Source of the DNA: Earliella scabrosa
Lineage: Eukaryota; Basidiomycota; Agaricomycetes; Polyporales; Polyporaceae
Reading direction: 5' to 3'
Assembly (NCBI GenBank): GCA_022605405.1
Contig: JABYQQ010000019.1
Location: 496,001-560,000 of the forward strand
Length of the DNA stretch: 64,000 bases
Position 1 is the stretch's first letter. Every line of letters begins with the position of its first letter. Of this stretch, positions 12,841 to 24,085 are shown one piece after another. The translations under genes were made by a program, and so were the position numbers. The notes under the pieces are model-generated. The model did not search any database. It had not been told where the DNA came from and saw nothing but the letters and a program-made list of their open reading frames with translations.

Positions 12841-13311
12841 CTATGGGTTGTGGTAGTTCTTCAACCAGACCGCGCGGCGTTCCGTGACGGGGGACATGAA
12901 CACGTTGTTGTTCTTGTTGTGCTTCTGGCAGATGGGTATGATGTAGACGTCGTTGGAGCCCGGAGGGACAACCGAGGCGGTCTGCCCCTTGATCACATGG
13001 CCGCCAATCAGGTTGGTGGTGCAGGGGAAGGGAGTGTTATTGACCGTGGGGAAGCCAAAGGAGGAGCACTGGGTGGCCGTGGTGTTGTAGGTGCGCTCCC
13101 ACAGCCTGATCCAGGCCAGGTTGTCGATGGGCTTGTCGCCGGTGCTGCCGATGACGTTGGCGAACACATCGGTCGCGGCGAAGGTGACTGCGCCCCCGAA
13201 CTGGGAGCGGACGCCGTCGATCTCGATCATGTCGCCAACCTTGGGGGCGGCGGTGTTACGGAGGATGTCCTCCGCCGTGTGGGTGGTGGGGGTTTCGGTT
13301 CCGGACGACAT
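12841..13311 (-). CDS. Small intronless protein with His/Cys motifs, function unknown
   Basis: A 156-residue protein in a single open frame, unusual beside the intron-rich neighbours. It has no signal peptide or membrane segment. The N-terminal half (HTAEDILRNTAAPKVGDMIE onward) is hydrophilic. The C-terminal half contains CSSFGFPTVNNTPFPC, then LIGGHVIKG, then VYIIPICQKHNKNNNVFM, and ends AVWLKNYHNP. The spaced GGHV, PIC..HN and WLKNY elements recall the layout of small metal-binding or HNH-like folds, but I do not recognise a named family and no function is claimed. The ATG is in a good context (GACGACATGGTGG read on the plus strand as its complement), and the coding frame is closed by TAG after HNP. 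It is probably real because the composition and motif spacing are protein-like from end to end. Confidence 0.7.
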   Translation of the reverse strand: MSSGTETPTTHTAEDILRNTAAPKVGDMIEIDGVRSQFGGAVTFAATDVFANVIGSTGDKPIDNLAWIRLWERTYNTTATQCSSFGFPTVNNTPFPCTTNLIGGHVIKGQTASVVPPGSNDVYIIPICQKHNKNNNVFMSPVTERRAVWLKNYHNP

Positions 13312-15846
13312 GGTGGCTCGATGTGCTAGAGGAGAAAGGTCATTAGACCGCGACGAGGGACCCAGGGCGGAGAAGTGGCAAGTACCTGAGTGGGATGTTG
13401 AACTGAGCTGGTGGGACCGTCATGATATTGTCAACGTTTTATAGCTGAGAGAGGTGGCCTGTAACCGCTGACGCGGTGGGGTTTGAGGGGTAGACGCGAA
13501 CATGGAAGACGTCGGAGGTCTGCCTGCATGTCGCAAAGGTATTGATCATGAGTACGGAAGTGCGGTACATTTTTCACTTTGGAGACACAAGCACCGGACT
13601 CGGAGGATGTTGGCGTATCCACTTGCCTCGTGACCGAGCATAGCGGCGTCATATTTGGTGTGTTCGTGTGCTTCTGGTTCGCTTCCTCGACCCCTGTCAA
13701 CTGATAAGTCTTTCGATACAGAGATTTGCATCGGTTCTCGCACCTCCATGTACACGCTCTCTCTCTCTCTCGATCCCACTCCGAAACAAATCGACCCGCA
13801 AATTGACCCGAGTCCCAGCAGGAACCTTCAGCACGTTCGAATACATATGTAGAGTCGGGTGTTCGACCCATGGCCAAGTCGGTGTGCTCTCGGAATGGCA
13901 TATCCCGGCACCGGCACGGTGTGGACGGTCATGCGGGCAACATGTGCCCGGGTAGGTACGTCTTCATGCATTACCGAGGTACGTCTTCAGAGCTTCATGC
14001 ATCGAAGAATCAGAACTGATACAACAGCTCATTGAAATTTGACAGGCCGGGGGTGGCACCATGGCACCATTCGACAGTACCGTACCTTTGTTGACAGTTC
14101 CCTGGAAGACTGGAATGCCGGCGCCTAATCAATTTATGTCGCGTACTCATGGGGTCTCAGGGTGCCATGGCTAGAGCTCCAGAAATATGGAACTAGTTGG
14201 TCCGCACTATTCTACTTGTGCTGGGTATCGCCGATCGGGCGACTCGTATCATCGCTCTATGGATGGCTCTGATGCGAGACGGATACTTCTGCAATCGCAA
14301 TCAACGACAAACATACTGCACATGATAGCTGCAACTATACGAGGAGTTAGTTGTAGCTCTGACAAACTCAGACTGGGATCACGATAACGAAATGAACGTA
14401 CCGGTCCGCACTTCACGTCGTCTCATCAATTCATCGTTTGGTAGCGATAGCGATAGTAGTTAGCACGATTGTGCGTGGGGTTAGTACTCCGAGTAGACCG
14501 TACGCAAAGCTCTAGCTGATTGATCGTGAGCGCGCTCCCCAAGTGTGGATGGATAGTATCGGAAATATGTGCTGCACAAAGATGTCACCCGTCAGTTGTA
14601 GGCGACGGATATACAAGCAACTGAGCAAGCACTCGGACTCGGAGGGCAGACATCGATACCTCCCCTACGTGGCTTATCTTGGCCACTACCTGGTGCTTGT
14701 CGCTGTCGCTGTCGTTATCGTCGCATTCCTTCCCATCACTGTCGTGTATTGGTTGCGCCCAAATCCAGCACCATGCCAAGAGTGTGGCATCCCAAGGCGC
14801 TGTCAAGTTCGTAGTGCCAGTGAACTTGAAATGCACGAGAACTAACATCTAACGAGACTTACAGAGAAACTGCAGTAGCTCGATTCTACTCGATGTGCTG
14901 TGGCATGGGACAGCGTCATGGCCTGGTGATTCTGTTGCCTTTGGTATCAGTACGACGACTGGGGTCTGCGGCGGGCGACGTGGCGTGCATGGTGGGCCAG
15001 GTAGAGTGATGCTCGGTCTAGTAGGAGGCTGCCAGCCAAATCAAAAGCGCGGACGAGATAGAGATGGGCTACTGATAGCGACTTGCATGGGCTCTGATGT
15101 CAGTCGCATGCCACCACTGCTAGATTGATGGGAAACACAAGAGCGAGCCTTTGAGAGGCTGTGCTAGTCAGTGGTAGACCCTGACTCGAATGCTGAAGTT
15201 CTGAATTAGTACCCGTCCTGGGCTGGGACCTGTCCGCAAATGATGTGTCAGGTTTCTCTCAAGTCACAACCTACGTACCTACATCTCGAGAGATAACGTA
15301 CCATGCTACCGTACGCGTTGTCCACTCTGAGTCGTAGTGATTGAACGGCGTGGCATCTTCATGTCGAATGCGAACCAGAGAAGTTCGTGAGTCGTGGTTC
15401 GGTGCTCCCAATGGTTGGTGTCGGTTTGAACGATGACCTACGATGACTCGGCGTGGGTCGTGTTCCATCAGGTGATGGTGGTGATACGCGTCGACGGTGC
15501 GGCTGTCGCTTCCTTTTCAGGAAAATCCCGCCGCGAGTCATTCTGCGCCAAGAGCTATCCCGCCCCTTGCTCTCACGCAATCCGAACTTGACCGACGACC
15601 TCGCACACTTGTACGACCCCCGAGGCTGTCTCCTGACCGCGGTGTGACTGCCTATCGCCATGCGCCCACCATGTGGCAAATAGCACCCGATTTGGGCGAC
15701 TCCGGCGGGGCCGTAATGGGCGCGCTGAGGTCACTATAAAGACTCCTGCCTTGATCGCGGACCTCCTGTCGTCAGGATCAACCTGACAGTTTCTCGCATC
15801 CCCACACACCTCTTCAGAGACTGAAACATAACACTTCTATCAGAAT
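13312..15846. other. 2.5-kb intergenic region
   Basis: No convincing coding sequence on either strand. It holds a short CT run near 13763, GATAGC/GTCGCTGTC-like simple repeats near 14450 and 14700, and the promoter of the ankyrin gene at the right end. Short frames such as 14543-14845 lack motifs and conserved-looking splice structure. Confidence 0.4.
15735..15740 (+). promoter_or_regulatory. TATA box of the ankyrin gene
   Basis: TATAAA lies 107 nt before the ankyrin gene ATG and is followed by a leader without upstream ATGs in good context. Position and sequence fit a core promoter. Confidence 0.5.
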
Positions 15847-18800
15847 ATGCCGCAAACTGCGGAAGCTCAAGCATTCCTCGCTCGCATCGCGCAGCTCCCT
15901 CCAGGACCTGGTGTCTCCGACCTCCTATCACAAGCACTCCAGCCCTCCTTGGACGATGAGGCACAGCTGCGGAAGCTGTGGGCGACGGAAAAAACCAACG
16001 CACGGCTGCGAGACCCGCATGTTGGTCTCGTCGACGTCTTCGACGCGCCATATGACATCCGCAAGACGCGTGCTCGCGTCGTGACGGACGAAGCCGACCT
16101 GTTCGCCCACCACATTCTTCCCCTAGCAGAGGACCGCCGTCGCAAGGAGGGCGAGCCGTGCATGGTCGCCAGCCTCGACGAGTTCAAGAAGAACTGGGGG
16201 CTCTTCACCGAAGGCTCTCTCTCTCAGCTCACAGACTGGAACAATGTCGTCGCCGCCGGCGGGTCCGTCCAGGCCTGTCTCGCGCCTCTGCCTGAGTCCG
16301 CCAAGGCGTCCAAGCGGGCGATGCGCAAGTACCTACACAACACCGCGTTCCCCACCTCCGACGTCGACCTCTTCCTCTACGGGCTCACCCCCGCCCAGGC
16401 CGAGGTCAAGATGCAGCAGATCTACGAGGCCGTCCGCGACTCGGTCCCTTGGGACGTGACGTGCGTCCGCACGAAACACACCGTCTCCATCCACTCGCAG
16501 TACCCGTACCGCTCCGTGCAGATTGTCCTGCGCCTCTACAGCTCCCCGGCGGAGATCCTCGCGGGCTTCGACGTCGATGCGCCCTGCTGTGCGTTCGACG
16601 GCCAGCGCGTGTGGGCAAACCCTCGTGCGATTGTCGCGATGATGCGCCAGTGCAACACGGTCGACATGACCCGCCGCTCGCCATCGTACGAAGTGCGGCT
16701 CACAAAGTACTCGATGCGCGACTTTGAGGTCTACGTGCCTACCCTCCGACGCGACGACATCGATCCCACGGTGCGTATTACGCCTTGACAGCCACCGTGT
16801 CGCTGACATGTAACTCCATTCAGATCTTCGAGCGGTCGATCCAGCGCGTGCAGGGCCTTGCGCGTCTCCTTGTGCTCGAACGATTCATCGATGCAGATGC
16901 GAGGCAGCGTTACCTGATCGACCGTCGGAAGCTCCGTGTACGTCCGGATACCAGCCTGGACTATAGCCGCCGGAAGAAGAAGCACAAGGGCGACCTGAAG
17001 ACGCTGGACATCGGGGGCCTGGAGATGAACGACTATGACGTCGTCTCCTTGCACATCCCCTACGGACCGGGCTGGGACGCGCGCCGCATCGACAAGCTCG
17101 TGTACCAAACGGTGAGCGCCGTCTCGGGATAACCGCATGAAAGGTGACCACTGATGCCCCTATTAGGATCTTGGAATGAACTGTAAGGGTCTTGAGTGGC
17201 AGCCTCGGGGGGTACGTATTGACACTGTTCATCCACAGCGCCGTACAACCCGAAGAACAAGGACCGCCGCCTCCACCGCCACCCCGCCTTCTTCGGCACG
17301 CTCGCCGAGTGCCTCGAGGACTGCTGCGAGTACTGCCCAGAACCGAAGGACGACGAGGAGCGGGCGCTGCAGAAGGACGAGGATGAGTCGTACGTCCGTG
17401 GGCGGGTTCAGTACGTCCGAGTCTCCTTTGCTCTCCTTATGGCCGCTGACCGCCCGGCAGGTTCGTCGAGGAGGACCCCGGCCGGCAGAGCATGTCTGGC
17501 AGCTTCAACCCGATCGACGAGGGCGAGTGGGCGGAGCAGGCGTACATCGGGCCGACTGAGCAGCTCTTCAATGCGATCGTCCTTGGGGACCTCGAGGAAG
17601 TCAGGAAGCTCATCGCGCGCTCGAAGGGCGAGGGTGAAGGTGCCGGCGAGGACGGAGCACTGGATATCGACCGCCGGGACCACGTCGGGCGCACGCCCCT
17701 GCAGGTCGCGATCCTGGCGCGGGAGGCGGAGATAGCGTGCGACCTCGTCGACGCGGGCGCGCGCATGACGGCACGGCTCGTGGACGGTCGAACGGCGCTG
17801 CACCTCGCGGCGCAGCTCGACTTGCCAGCGGTCGTGCGGAAGTTGCTGGAGCGGAGCGCGGTGAATGCAGAGGAAGCGGCTGCGGCGGAGAAAGCAGAAG
17901 AAAAGAAGAAGGAAGATGCTGACGGTGAAGACGACAAGATGGACGTGGATGACGAGAACGTCGACGATGAGAACGGCGAAGACGGCGCTGACCAGGATGG
18001 CGAGGACGACGGCGAAAATGGCGAGGAGGAGGAGGAGCGCGACAGCAGCCAAGACGACTGGTCGTCAGAAGATGAGGATGAGAAGAAGAAGGGCGACGCG
18101 AAGACGCAGGATATCAGCCAGATCCCCGAGGACGACGAGGATGAGCCGGATGTGTTTGACGTGAACGTACCAGATTGGGACTACGCGTTCACCCCGCTTC
18201 AGTACGCGGTCGTCTTTGGCTCCCTCGGCGCGATCGACGAGCTCATCGCGGGCGGCGCGGACGCGACGCTCATGACCAAGAAGGATGGATATTCCGCTAC
18301 CCCCTTCCACCCTCTCACGCTCACGGCGCTCACGCGCGACGCAGCCGTCGCCGGCGAGGTCGTCAGGAAGCTCGTCGCGGCCGGCGCGACGTCGTCGCAG
18401 GCTGGCGACGACCTCTTCACAATCTTCCACACCATCGTCTGCGTGGGCAGGCCAGAGCTCATCGAGGCGTTCCTCCGCTACGATCCGAGCGCGAAGGCGG
18501 TGCTCGACTCTCCGGTGGTGAACAGCAGCCTGCAGATGACGTTCCCGCTCGTGTCTGCCATCGGGTACGATAACCTCGCGGCAATTGCGGTGCTTACAGC
18601 GTACGGCGCAAAACTGGACTACACCGAGGAGGACTACAGCAAGGCGAGCGATCTCCGGTGAGCCGTACTGCGCTGCTATGACAGTAGGTCTCAGGTCTGA
18701 CAACGGTGTCGCAGGACTAGTATGAAGCAGGTACACGTCTACAATAATCCGAAGTGGCAGGAGCAGATCTACTGGCCGGTGGAGACTGCGCTTTGTTGCC

Positions 18801-21800
18801 GCAACGACGCGCTGGACCTGCTGATTAACATCGGTGCGAACGTTAACATGGGCATCCGGAGTGCGTACCAGGACAACGCGACGCCGTCGACCCGCAAGTC
18901 CATCCTCGACGCCGTGGAAGGGATGCGGGCACAGGTCGCGAAGGACCTCGAGAAGGCGCAGACGGAGGCCGAGGAAGATACCGGCAAGGACAGGTTCCGA
19001 GAGCTCGCGCAGCAGGACGGTTGGAAGGGCGCGCTCGGCGCGCACCTTGTCAAGGTCATCGAGGAGGGTGAGACGAAGTCCGTGTTCGAGCCTGACCACA
19101 TGGGGTCCAGCATGCGGCTGGCTTCTTCCTCGATCGACCAGGAGAAGGTGCAGAACCTCGTAGACTCCCTCGCATACCTCGTCAGGGCGGAGGAATCTTT
19201 GAAGACGCACGGCGCCAAGGGGTGGAAGGAGCTCTTTCCGGACAAGCCCTGCGACGAGGACCACGCTGCGTACTTCCGCTCCAGCTTCCACAGGTACTGG
19301 ACTCCCTCGCGTCCGACTCTTGGCTTCTTCCGCATGCAAGGCTCTTGGCGCTTCGACAGCGTGCCCAGCCACCTTGTCGCGTCGTACGAGGAGCTGTTTA
19401 CGGCCTGCTGCGAGGGCGACAACGCGAAGATTGAGCAGCTTTGTCTCCCTCCTAAGGACGGGAAGCCGCCCAAACAGCAGCTCTTGCAGATTGCCGCTCG
19501 TTATGGCGAGGAGTGGGGTAAGACTTTCAATCCCGTTGTAACCATGGTAAAGGAGGAGACTGACAACAACATAGGTGTCACGCCGCTGGCTCTGGCGCTG
19601 CAATACCGCCACTGGTCCACCGCGCGGCTCGTGCTTGCGATTGCGGTGGCGCAGTACAAGCCCGCCGATTCCAAGCCACCCAAATTCAGAGTTCGGAGGG
19701 TGCTGCTCGGTAAGTCACTTTGAGCGAGCGCAGTCATCACGCATTGCCTACAAACACTCTATCCAGATGACGACGACTCGGATCGAGACGGATCCGACGA
19801 AGAGGATGAGGATATGGACGAGAAGGAGGAAGAAGTCAATTTTGTCGACATTGCGCAGCGCAAATCTTCCGTCGAGACGGAGACACCTCCTGAGAAGATG
19901 CTCGTGCTTAACCGGAGGCTCCAGGACCCGAAGTCCAAGGTGCCGGTGAACGGTAGCGCGCTGTTCAAGGCTGTAATGGACGACGACTTTGAGGCGTTCG
20001 TCCAGATTGCCGACTTGTTCAAAGCCCTGCCGAAGCCGCTGGACCTGCCGGCAATGGCGATTCAGTGGATTCTCCAGTACGATCGGCCCACGATGCTCGA
20101 CGAACTCATCCGTCGCAGTGGTGTGGGCATCGAGCTCCCGGAAGAGTCGCACGACTACGAAGAGGAAGAGAGCGGCCAGGAAGCCAAGCGCAAGAAGCTC
20201 CCACCGAAGACATACCTTGGGCTCAACGTACACGGCAAGAAGCGCAAGGACCTCGTACAGGCGTCAGACCCGAACGCGCCATCTAAGGCTGAGAAACACG
20301 AGTTCCCACTGGTATGGCAGGCTGCGCGCGGCGCCGCGATCGAATGCGTCCGCTACCTGTCGAGCGAACGCGCGGTCAGCGCGTACCAGTACTATGCGTC
20401 CACTCACAGCGACGAGCGGGCGCAGTACCTGAAGCGCATCAACGACCAGATCCCTCAGCGGCTGGGCTGGTCGATCGACCAGTTGAACGAGTCCGTCGTC
20501 ACAGCGGCGATCATCGGCAACAGTCTGGAGATCCTGAAGACCGTCATCGATCTCCAACCCGCTCAGCTGCAAAGCGCCCTGATGGCTCGGTAGGTCCGTG
20601 GGTCTGAGTCAATTGCTCCTCGCTCATCGTCCTCTTAGCATCAATTACGTCGGCTTCAACCATATCCTGGTTGCCGCGAACTGGGGCTGCTCTCCCGAAT
20701 TGTTTGATTACCTGCTGTCTAAGGGCGTGTCTCCGACTGAGACCGATGTTCGAGGGTACGTGTCTCATTCTTTGGACGTCCAGCGGCCGCGACTGATAGT
20801 ACCTCCAGCTGGAACGTACTTCACCTTCTGTGTTTGCGCCCTGACAAGAAATACATGAGACTCCTCAAGCATCTGATCAACAAGCTGCCAGAAGACACCA
20901 TCAGCCGCATGATGCTCCAGCAGTCGAAGAAAGCTCTAAACACGGTGAGCCACGCCCATCTCTATCCCGTTGAGCGAGGCTAACACACTCTCAGCCGCTC
21001 CATATCGCAGTAAAGAAGGACAACCTCGCAGCAGTCCAGCTGCTGCTCCAGAACAAAGCTTCTGTATTCCATATCCGCGATCGCAGTGGCTTGACTCCGC
21101 TACACATCTCCGTCCAGCACTCGCGTGCCGAGATCTCGCGGCTGGTCGGGGACGCCGGGCCGGAGCACGTCTTCACCCTCGAGGACGGCGTCGGGAACAC
21201 ACCGCTCGAGATCGCGGTGTTCAATTGGTTGCAGAATGCGACCGGGCTCTTCTGGTGTGGCAGTGTCCCCGGTCTGCAGACGGTGAACGGCGAGTTGCAC
21301 TCGCTTCAATCTGCGCGCCCGGAAGCATCCTTGGAGGACGTCAAGGTGCTCAAGGGAACGATCGAACGGCTCTCGCAGCAGGGCCGTCTCCGGAACGGCA
21401 CGAAGCTGGCGAATGAGCTCACTGCGTTCTCCGAGAGGCTTGAGGGCCAGGTCAAGGAGCGCATCGAGGCCGAGGAAGCGAAGGAGAAAGAGGAACCCAC
21501 GCCTGAGGGTGCCAAAGGCGAGGACGAGGACGAGGACGATTATGAGGATGCGATGGAGGGCTTCGACTCATCCAAGACTCTCGACTATATCGTCGGGGCC
21601 ATCTCCTCGAAGAACGCCCTACGCCGACACCTGGTGCACCTCATCGATGTTCATACCTCTGTAAAGGGAAGTCTGGACAAGTCACAGATCAAGCCCAGGG
21701 ACGATGACGGGAGAAAGGATGACGACGGTCTGGACGCGGAGAAGGTTGAAGACAAGGAACAGAAGATCAAGACCTACAGCGCTGTCGCACAGTGGCATCA

Positions 21801-21840
21801 GTCCTACATGTTCGATATTTTCGGAGACGATCAGCTATGA
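15847..21840 (+). CDS. Large ankyrin-repeat protein with nucleotidyltransferase-like N-terminus
   Basis: Exons: 15847-16770, 16824-17111, 17167-17182, 17239-17410, 17461-18657, 18715-19709, 19767-20589, 20639-20755, 20809-20944, 20995-21840; 1,837 residues, in frame throughout. The N-terminal 420 residues contain SDVDLFLYGL (about residue 170) followed by a charged helix and VSIHSQYPYRSVQIVLRLY; such an Asp-x-Asp context after a Gly-Ser-rich stretch resembles nucleotidyltransferase-fold domains, but catalysis is inference. Ankyrin repeats are clear around 500-600 (GRTPLQVAIL, GRTALHLAAQ), 706-770, and in the C-terminal part (TPLHIAVKKDNLAAVQLLLQ, LTPLHISVQHS, about 1557 onward). Between them lie long acidic stretches (about 610-690 and near 1280). 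The 16-nt third exon is needed to keep frame. No signal peptide or membrane span. It is likely an intracellular scaffold; partners unknown. Confidence 0.85.
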
Positions 21841-22132
21841 GGTTTAGTGCGAATGACCATCCCTATGCGCTCGCACCTTGTAAAGTAGTGGTTTTTGTCT
21901 CATTATATCACGAGTGCTCTACCGATGATGATTCTCCTTCGGTCTCGCTTGCTCGGACGACACACGGATCGGACTGGTCAGAGGCGGGGTGAATGTGTAG
22001 CATTGTTACAAAACAACTGATCTCGGTCATCTCCAAGGCATGCACCATTTCCATTTCTCATTTCCATCTAGCGCACCCCGCCGCCCTGACCAGGTCTATT
22101 CCGACAGCTCGCCGTCGTCATCGTCGTCGCGA

Positions 22133-22557
22133 TCATGCCTTGGGCGCCTTGCCCTTGGAGGTGGGGGGTGAGGGCGTGTTCTTTGCGGCGGCGGCCTGGG
22201 CGCGGGAGGAGAAGGAGCCCTTGCTGGTGTCGTTCCCGGCCTTGGCCTACGGTCATAGGCGAAAGCGTATGAGACTCCAGCTCGTGCGCGGACAGAGACG
22301 GACAGAGATGTGGAACGTGCGCGGGTCGATGTGAGGGGCGTGGGTGGTGGAGAGGCGGGGGAGATGGGACGAGCGGGCGGGGCGGGGGAGGGCAGTGAGG
22401 GGTGCATGCTGACCTGAGTGGACTGAATGCGCGAGGCATCGGTGGGGGTGGTCTTGTTGGCGCTAGCTGTGAGGCGAGAAGGTTAATGGCGCGGTCCCCG
22501 TAGTCGCGAAGGAGGCTGTCGCTCACCAGCACCGCCGCGGGATCCCTTAGCCGGCAT
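22133..22557 (-). CDS. SMP-domain (seed maturation protein-like) small protein
   Basis: A 65-residue protein. Exons in coding order: 22557-22527, 22466-22414, 22246-22133, all with GT-AG introns and in frame. It starts MPAKGSRGGAASANKTTPTD. The core reads DASRIQSTQ then AKAGNDTSKGSFSSRAQAAA, which matches the pattern of the SMP family (PF04927) of LEA-like proteins: an Asp-Ala-x-Arg-Ile-Gln-Ser segment followed by Gly-x-Phe-x-x-Arg-Ala-Gln. In plants these accumulate in desiccating seeds; fungal members are small and mostly uncharacterised, so a stress or spore role is only inference. A TATA box lies 92 nt upstream. The C-terminus is Pro/Lys-rich and ends in KGKAPKA. Confidence 0.8.
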
Positions 22558-22648
22558 TGTGAAGTTGGTGTGGGTGAGAGGAGAGAATAGAGCGAGTTGA
22601 GTGAGTAGACTGCGAGGCCCTGCTGGACAACGGTCAGATGAGGACCCC

Positions 22649-22655
22649 CTTTATA
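22649..22655 (-). promoter_or_regulatory. TATA box of the SMP-domain gene
   Basis: On the minus strand TATAAAG lies about 92 nt before the ATG at 22557, followed by a T/C-rich leader. It fits a core promoter and supports transcription of this short gene. Confidence 0.5.
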
Positions 22656-22830
22656 CCTCCTCGACAGAAAGCATCTGGGTGTTGAAAAAGTACCGTGTGT
22701 ACGGGCTGGGTGCCGGGCTCGTGCACGGCAGTGGCGAATTGCGCTCTGCGCCCAACGTCGCTCGTGCGACGCGCCATTATTCCCGTTGGCTACCGGCGAA
22801 ACTCGGCTGCTCAAAGGAGCGTTCCGTCGG

Positions 22831-23352
22831 TCAGGCCCGAGCAACGATGTCGCCACCCCGTGCGATGCCATTCATGAGCAGGAAAGAACCAGAGGCGACC
22901 AGGATGGACTGCGTCCAGAGCGGGAGAACGGACACAGAAGCCGCAGAGCGCAGCGGAGATGACAGACCACTGTCTGCGATCTGCGGTTGGAAGTCGACGA
23001 TCCTCACGAATGGCATGACGCAGAACCAGTACATCGCTGTTACGGACGCTCGGAGCGAGTGCATGAGCCTTTTACAGAGATCGGATGTCTTGTTGAAGCC
23101 GTTGGGGTGGCGATGTGTGCAGCGTGCGGTGGGAAGAAGGTGGTTGGCAATATCTTAGGACCGAAACCGGTTGCGGTGAGAAGTCCATACAAACAGACAC
23201 GTAAAACGGATGAACGCTGACGAGTTGGGCGAGGTCAGGAATAGACTGAGATCGGGAGCATCCGTACTTGCCTGCTGGTCGTGTGTCCCGTTACCGATTT
23301 GTCTCTCTTGTGGTTGAGTCTGCGAAATATCAGCGCTACTATTGTCAGCCAT
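22831..23352 (-). CDS. Hypothetical small protein, exon structure uncertain
   Basis: An ATG at 23352 opens a hydrophilic segment (MADNSSADISQTQPQERQ onward). After Gln-Gln the sequence reads CAG then GCAAGT, a consensus GC-AG donor. The acceptor would be CTCGTCAG about 50 nt on, restoring a frame with LYGLLTATGFGPKILPTTFF. Further down, a different frame (22831-23064) encodes a hydrophobic stretch (MYWFCVMPFVRIVDF, then LWTQSILVASGSFLLMNG) that could be one or two membrane segments. I could not find a single set of splice sites joining all parts, so this is either a small membrane protein gene with introns I have misplaced or a decaying gene. No family recognised. Confidence 0.3.
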
Positions 23353-23546
23353 GTACTGTAGAGCTGTAATGAGCGCGCCGAATCGGCATGACTAGACCAC
23401 CTGAGCCATGGAGGTCAGGAAAGAATTCGGGTCTCCGGACCGGTGAACAGCAGGACGCACGCAAGAAGTTCGGACAAATCTCGCCAAACCCACGATCGCT
23501 TCCGGAGATGTGCGCTAGTTCAAAGCTCATCTTGACGTGGCTAAAT

Positions 23547-23768
23547 CGGTTTGACCGGCATGGAAGACGAAACGTGTGGTCAGCGAAGCGAACGGTAGGC
23601 TGAGGGGCAATCGGATGGCGTACTCGAGGTACAAGACCGTGACCACTACAAAGTATCCACCCAGACCGATGTGGAGCATGGGATGAACCCAGATCGCCTG
23701 TACAAGCTGGAGAAGCGTGAGTATATTTGAGCCCGCTCACCAAACTTTGTCTCGTTTGCTCTCAAACA
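23547..23768 (-). pseudogene. Orphan exon fragments with one membrane segment
   Basis: On the minus strand a frame reads QRLSPVFESKRDKVW, meets a plausible donor (GTGAGC), and after an acceptor (CTTCTCCAG) continues LVQAIWVHPMLHIGLGGY then FVVVTVLYLEYAIRLPLS, ending in TGA. The hydrophobic stretch would be one membrane helix, as in small mitochondrial inner-membrane proteins. No start codon or first exon could be found upstream, so it is either a gene whose first exon I missed or a remnant. No named family is claimed. Confidence 0.3.
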
Positions 23769-24085
23769 CGGGACTCAGTCGTTGAGTGTAGACTACGGAC
23801 CATCATACTTTGAGTCGTACCGTGTCATGCGCATTTCACAGCGAACGCATTGCACCTCTAACTCTGCCTAGTGCCTTGCATTCCCTACACGCAGCGTTGA
23901 CCGTTAGTCACTTATATTTCAAGCAATTGCCTAGTAAATCGTACCTCACCCCTGATCTTCGCTACTGGTTCACGTAAAGTCAACGCTCCACGTTAGGATG
24001 ACATATCTAAGAATCTTACGCTGTTCCAATCCACTCACCACGACGAGTGCTCTTCCACATACAGGAACGACAACCGAACAACCGA

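Noticed and set aside
18065..19612. 515-codon minus-strand open frame
   Set aside because: It lies entirely antisense to ankyrin-gene exons. Its Arg/Leu/Val-rich composition is what the complement of GC-rich acidic coding sequence gives, with no motif of its own.
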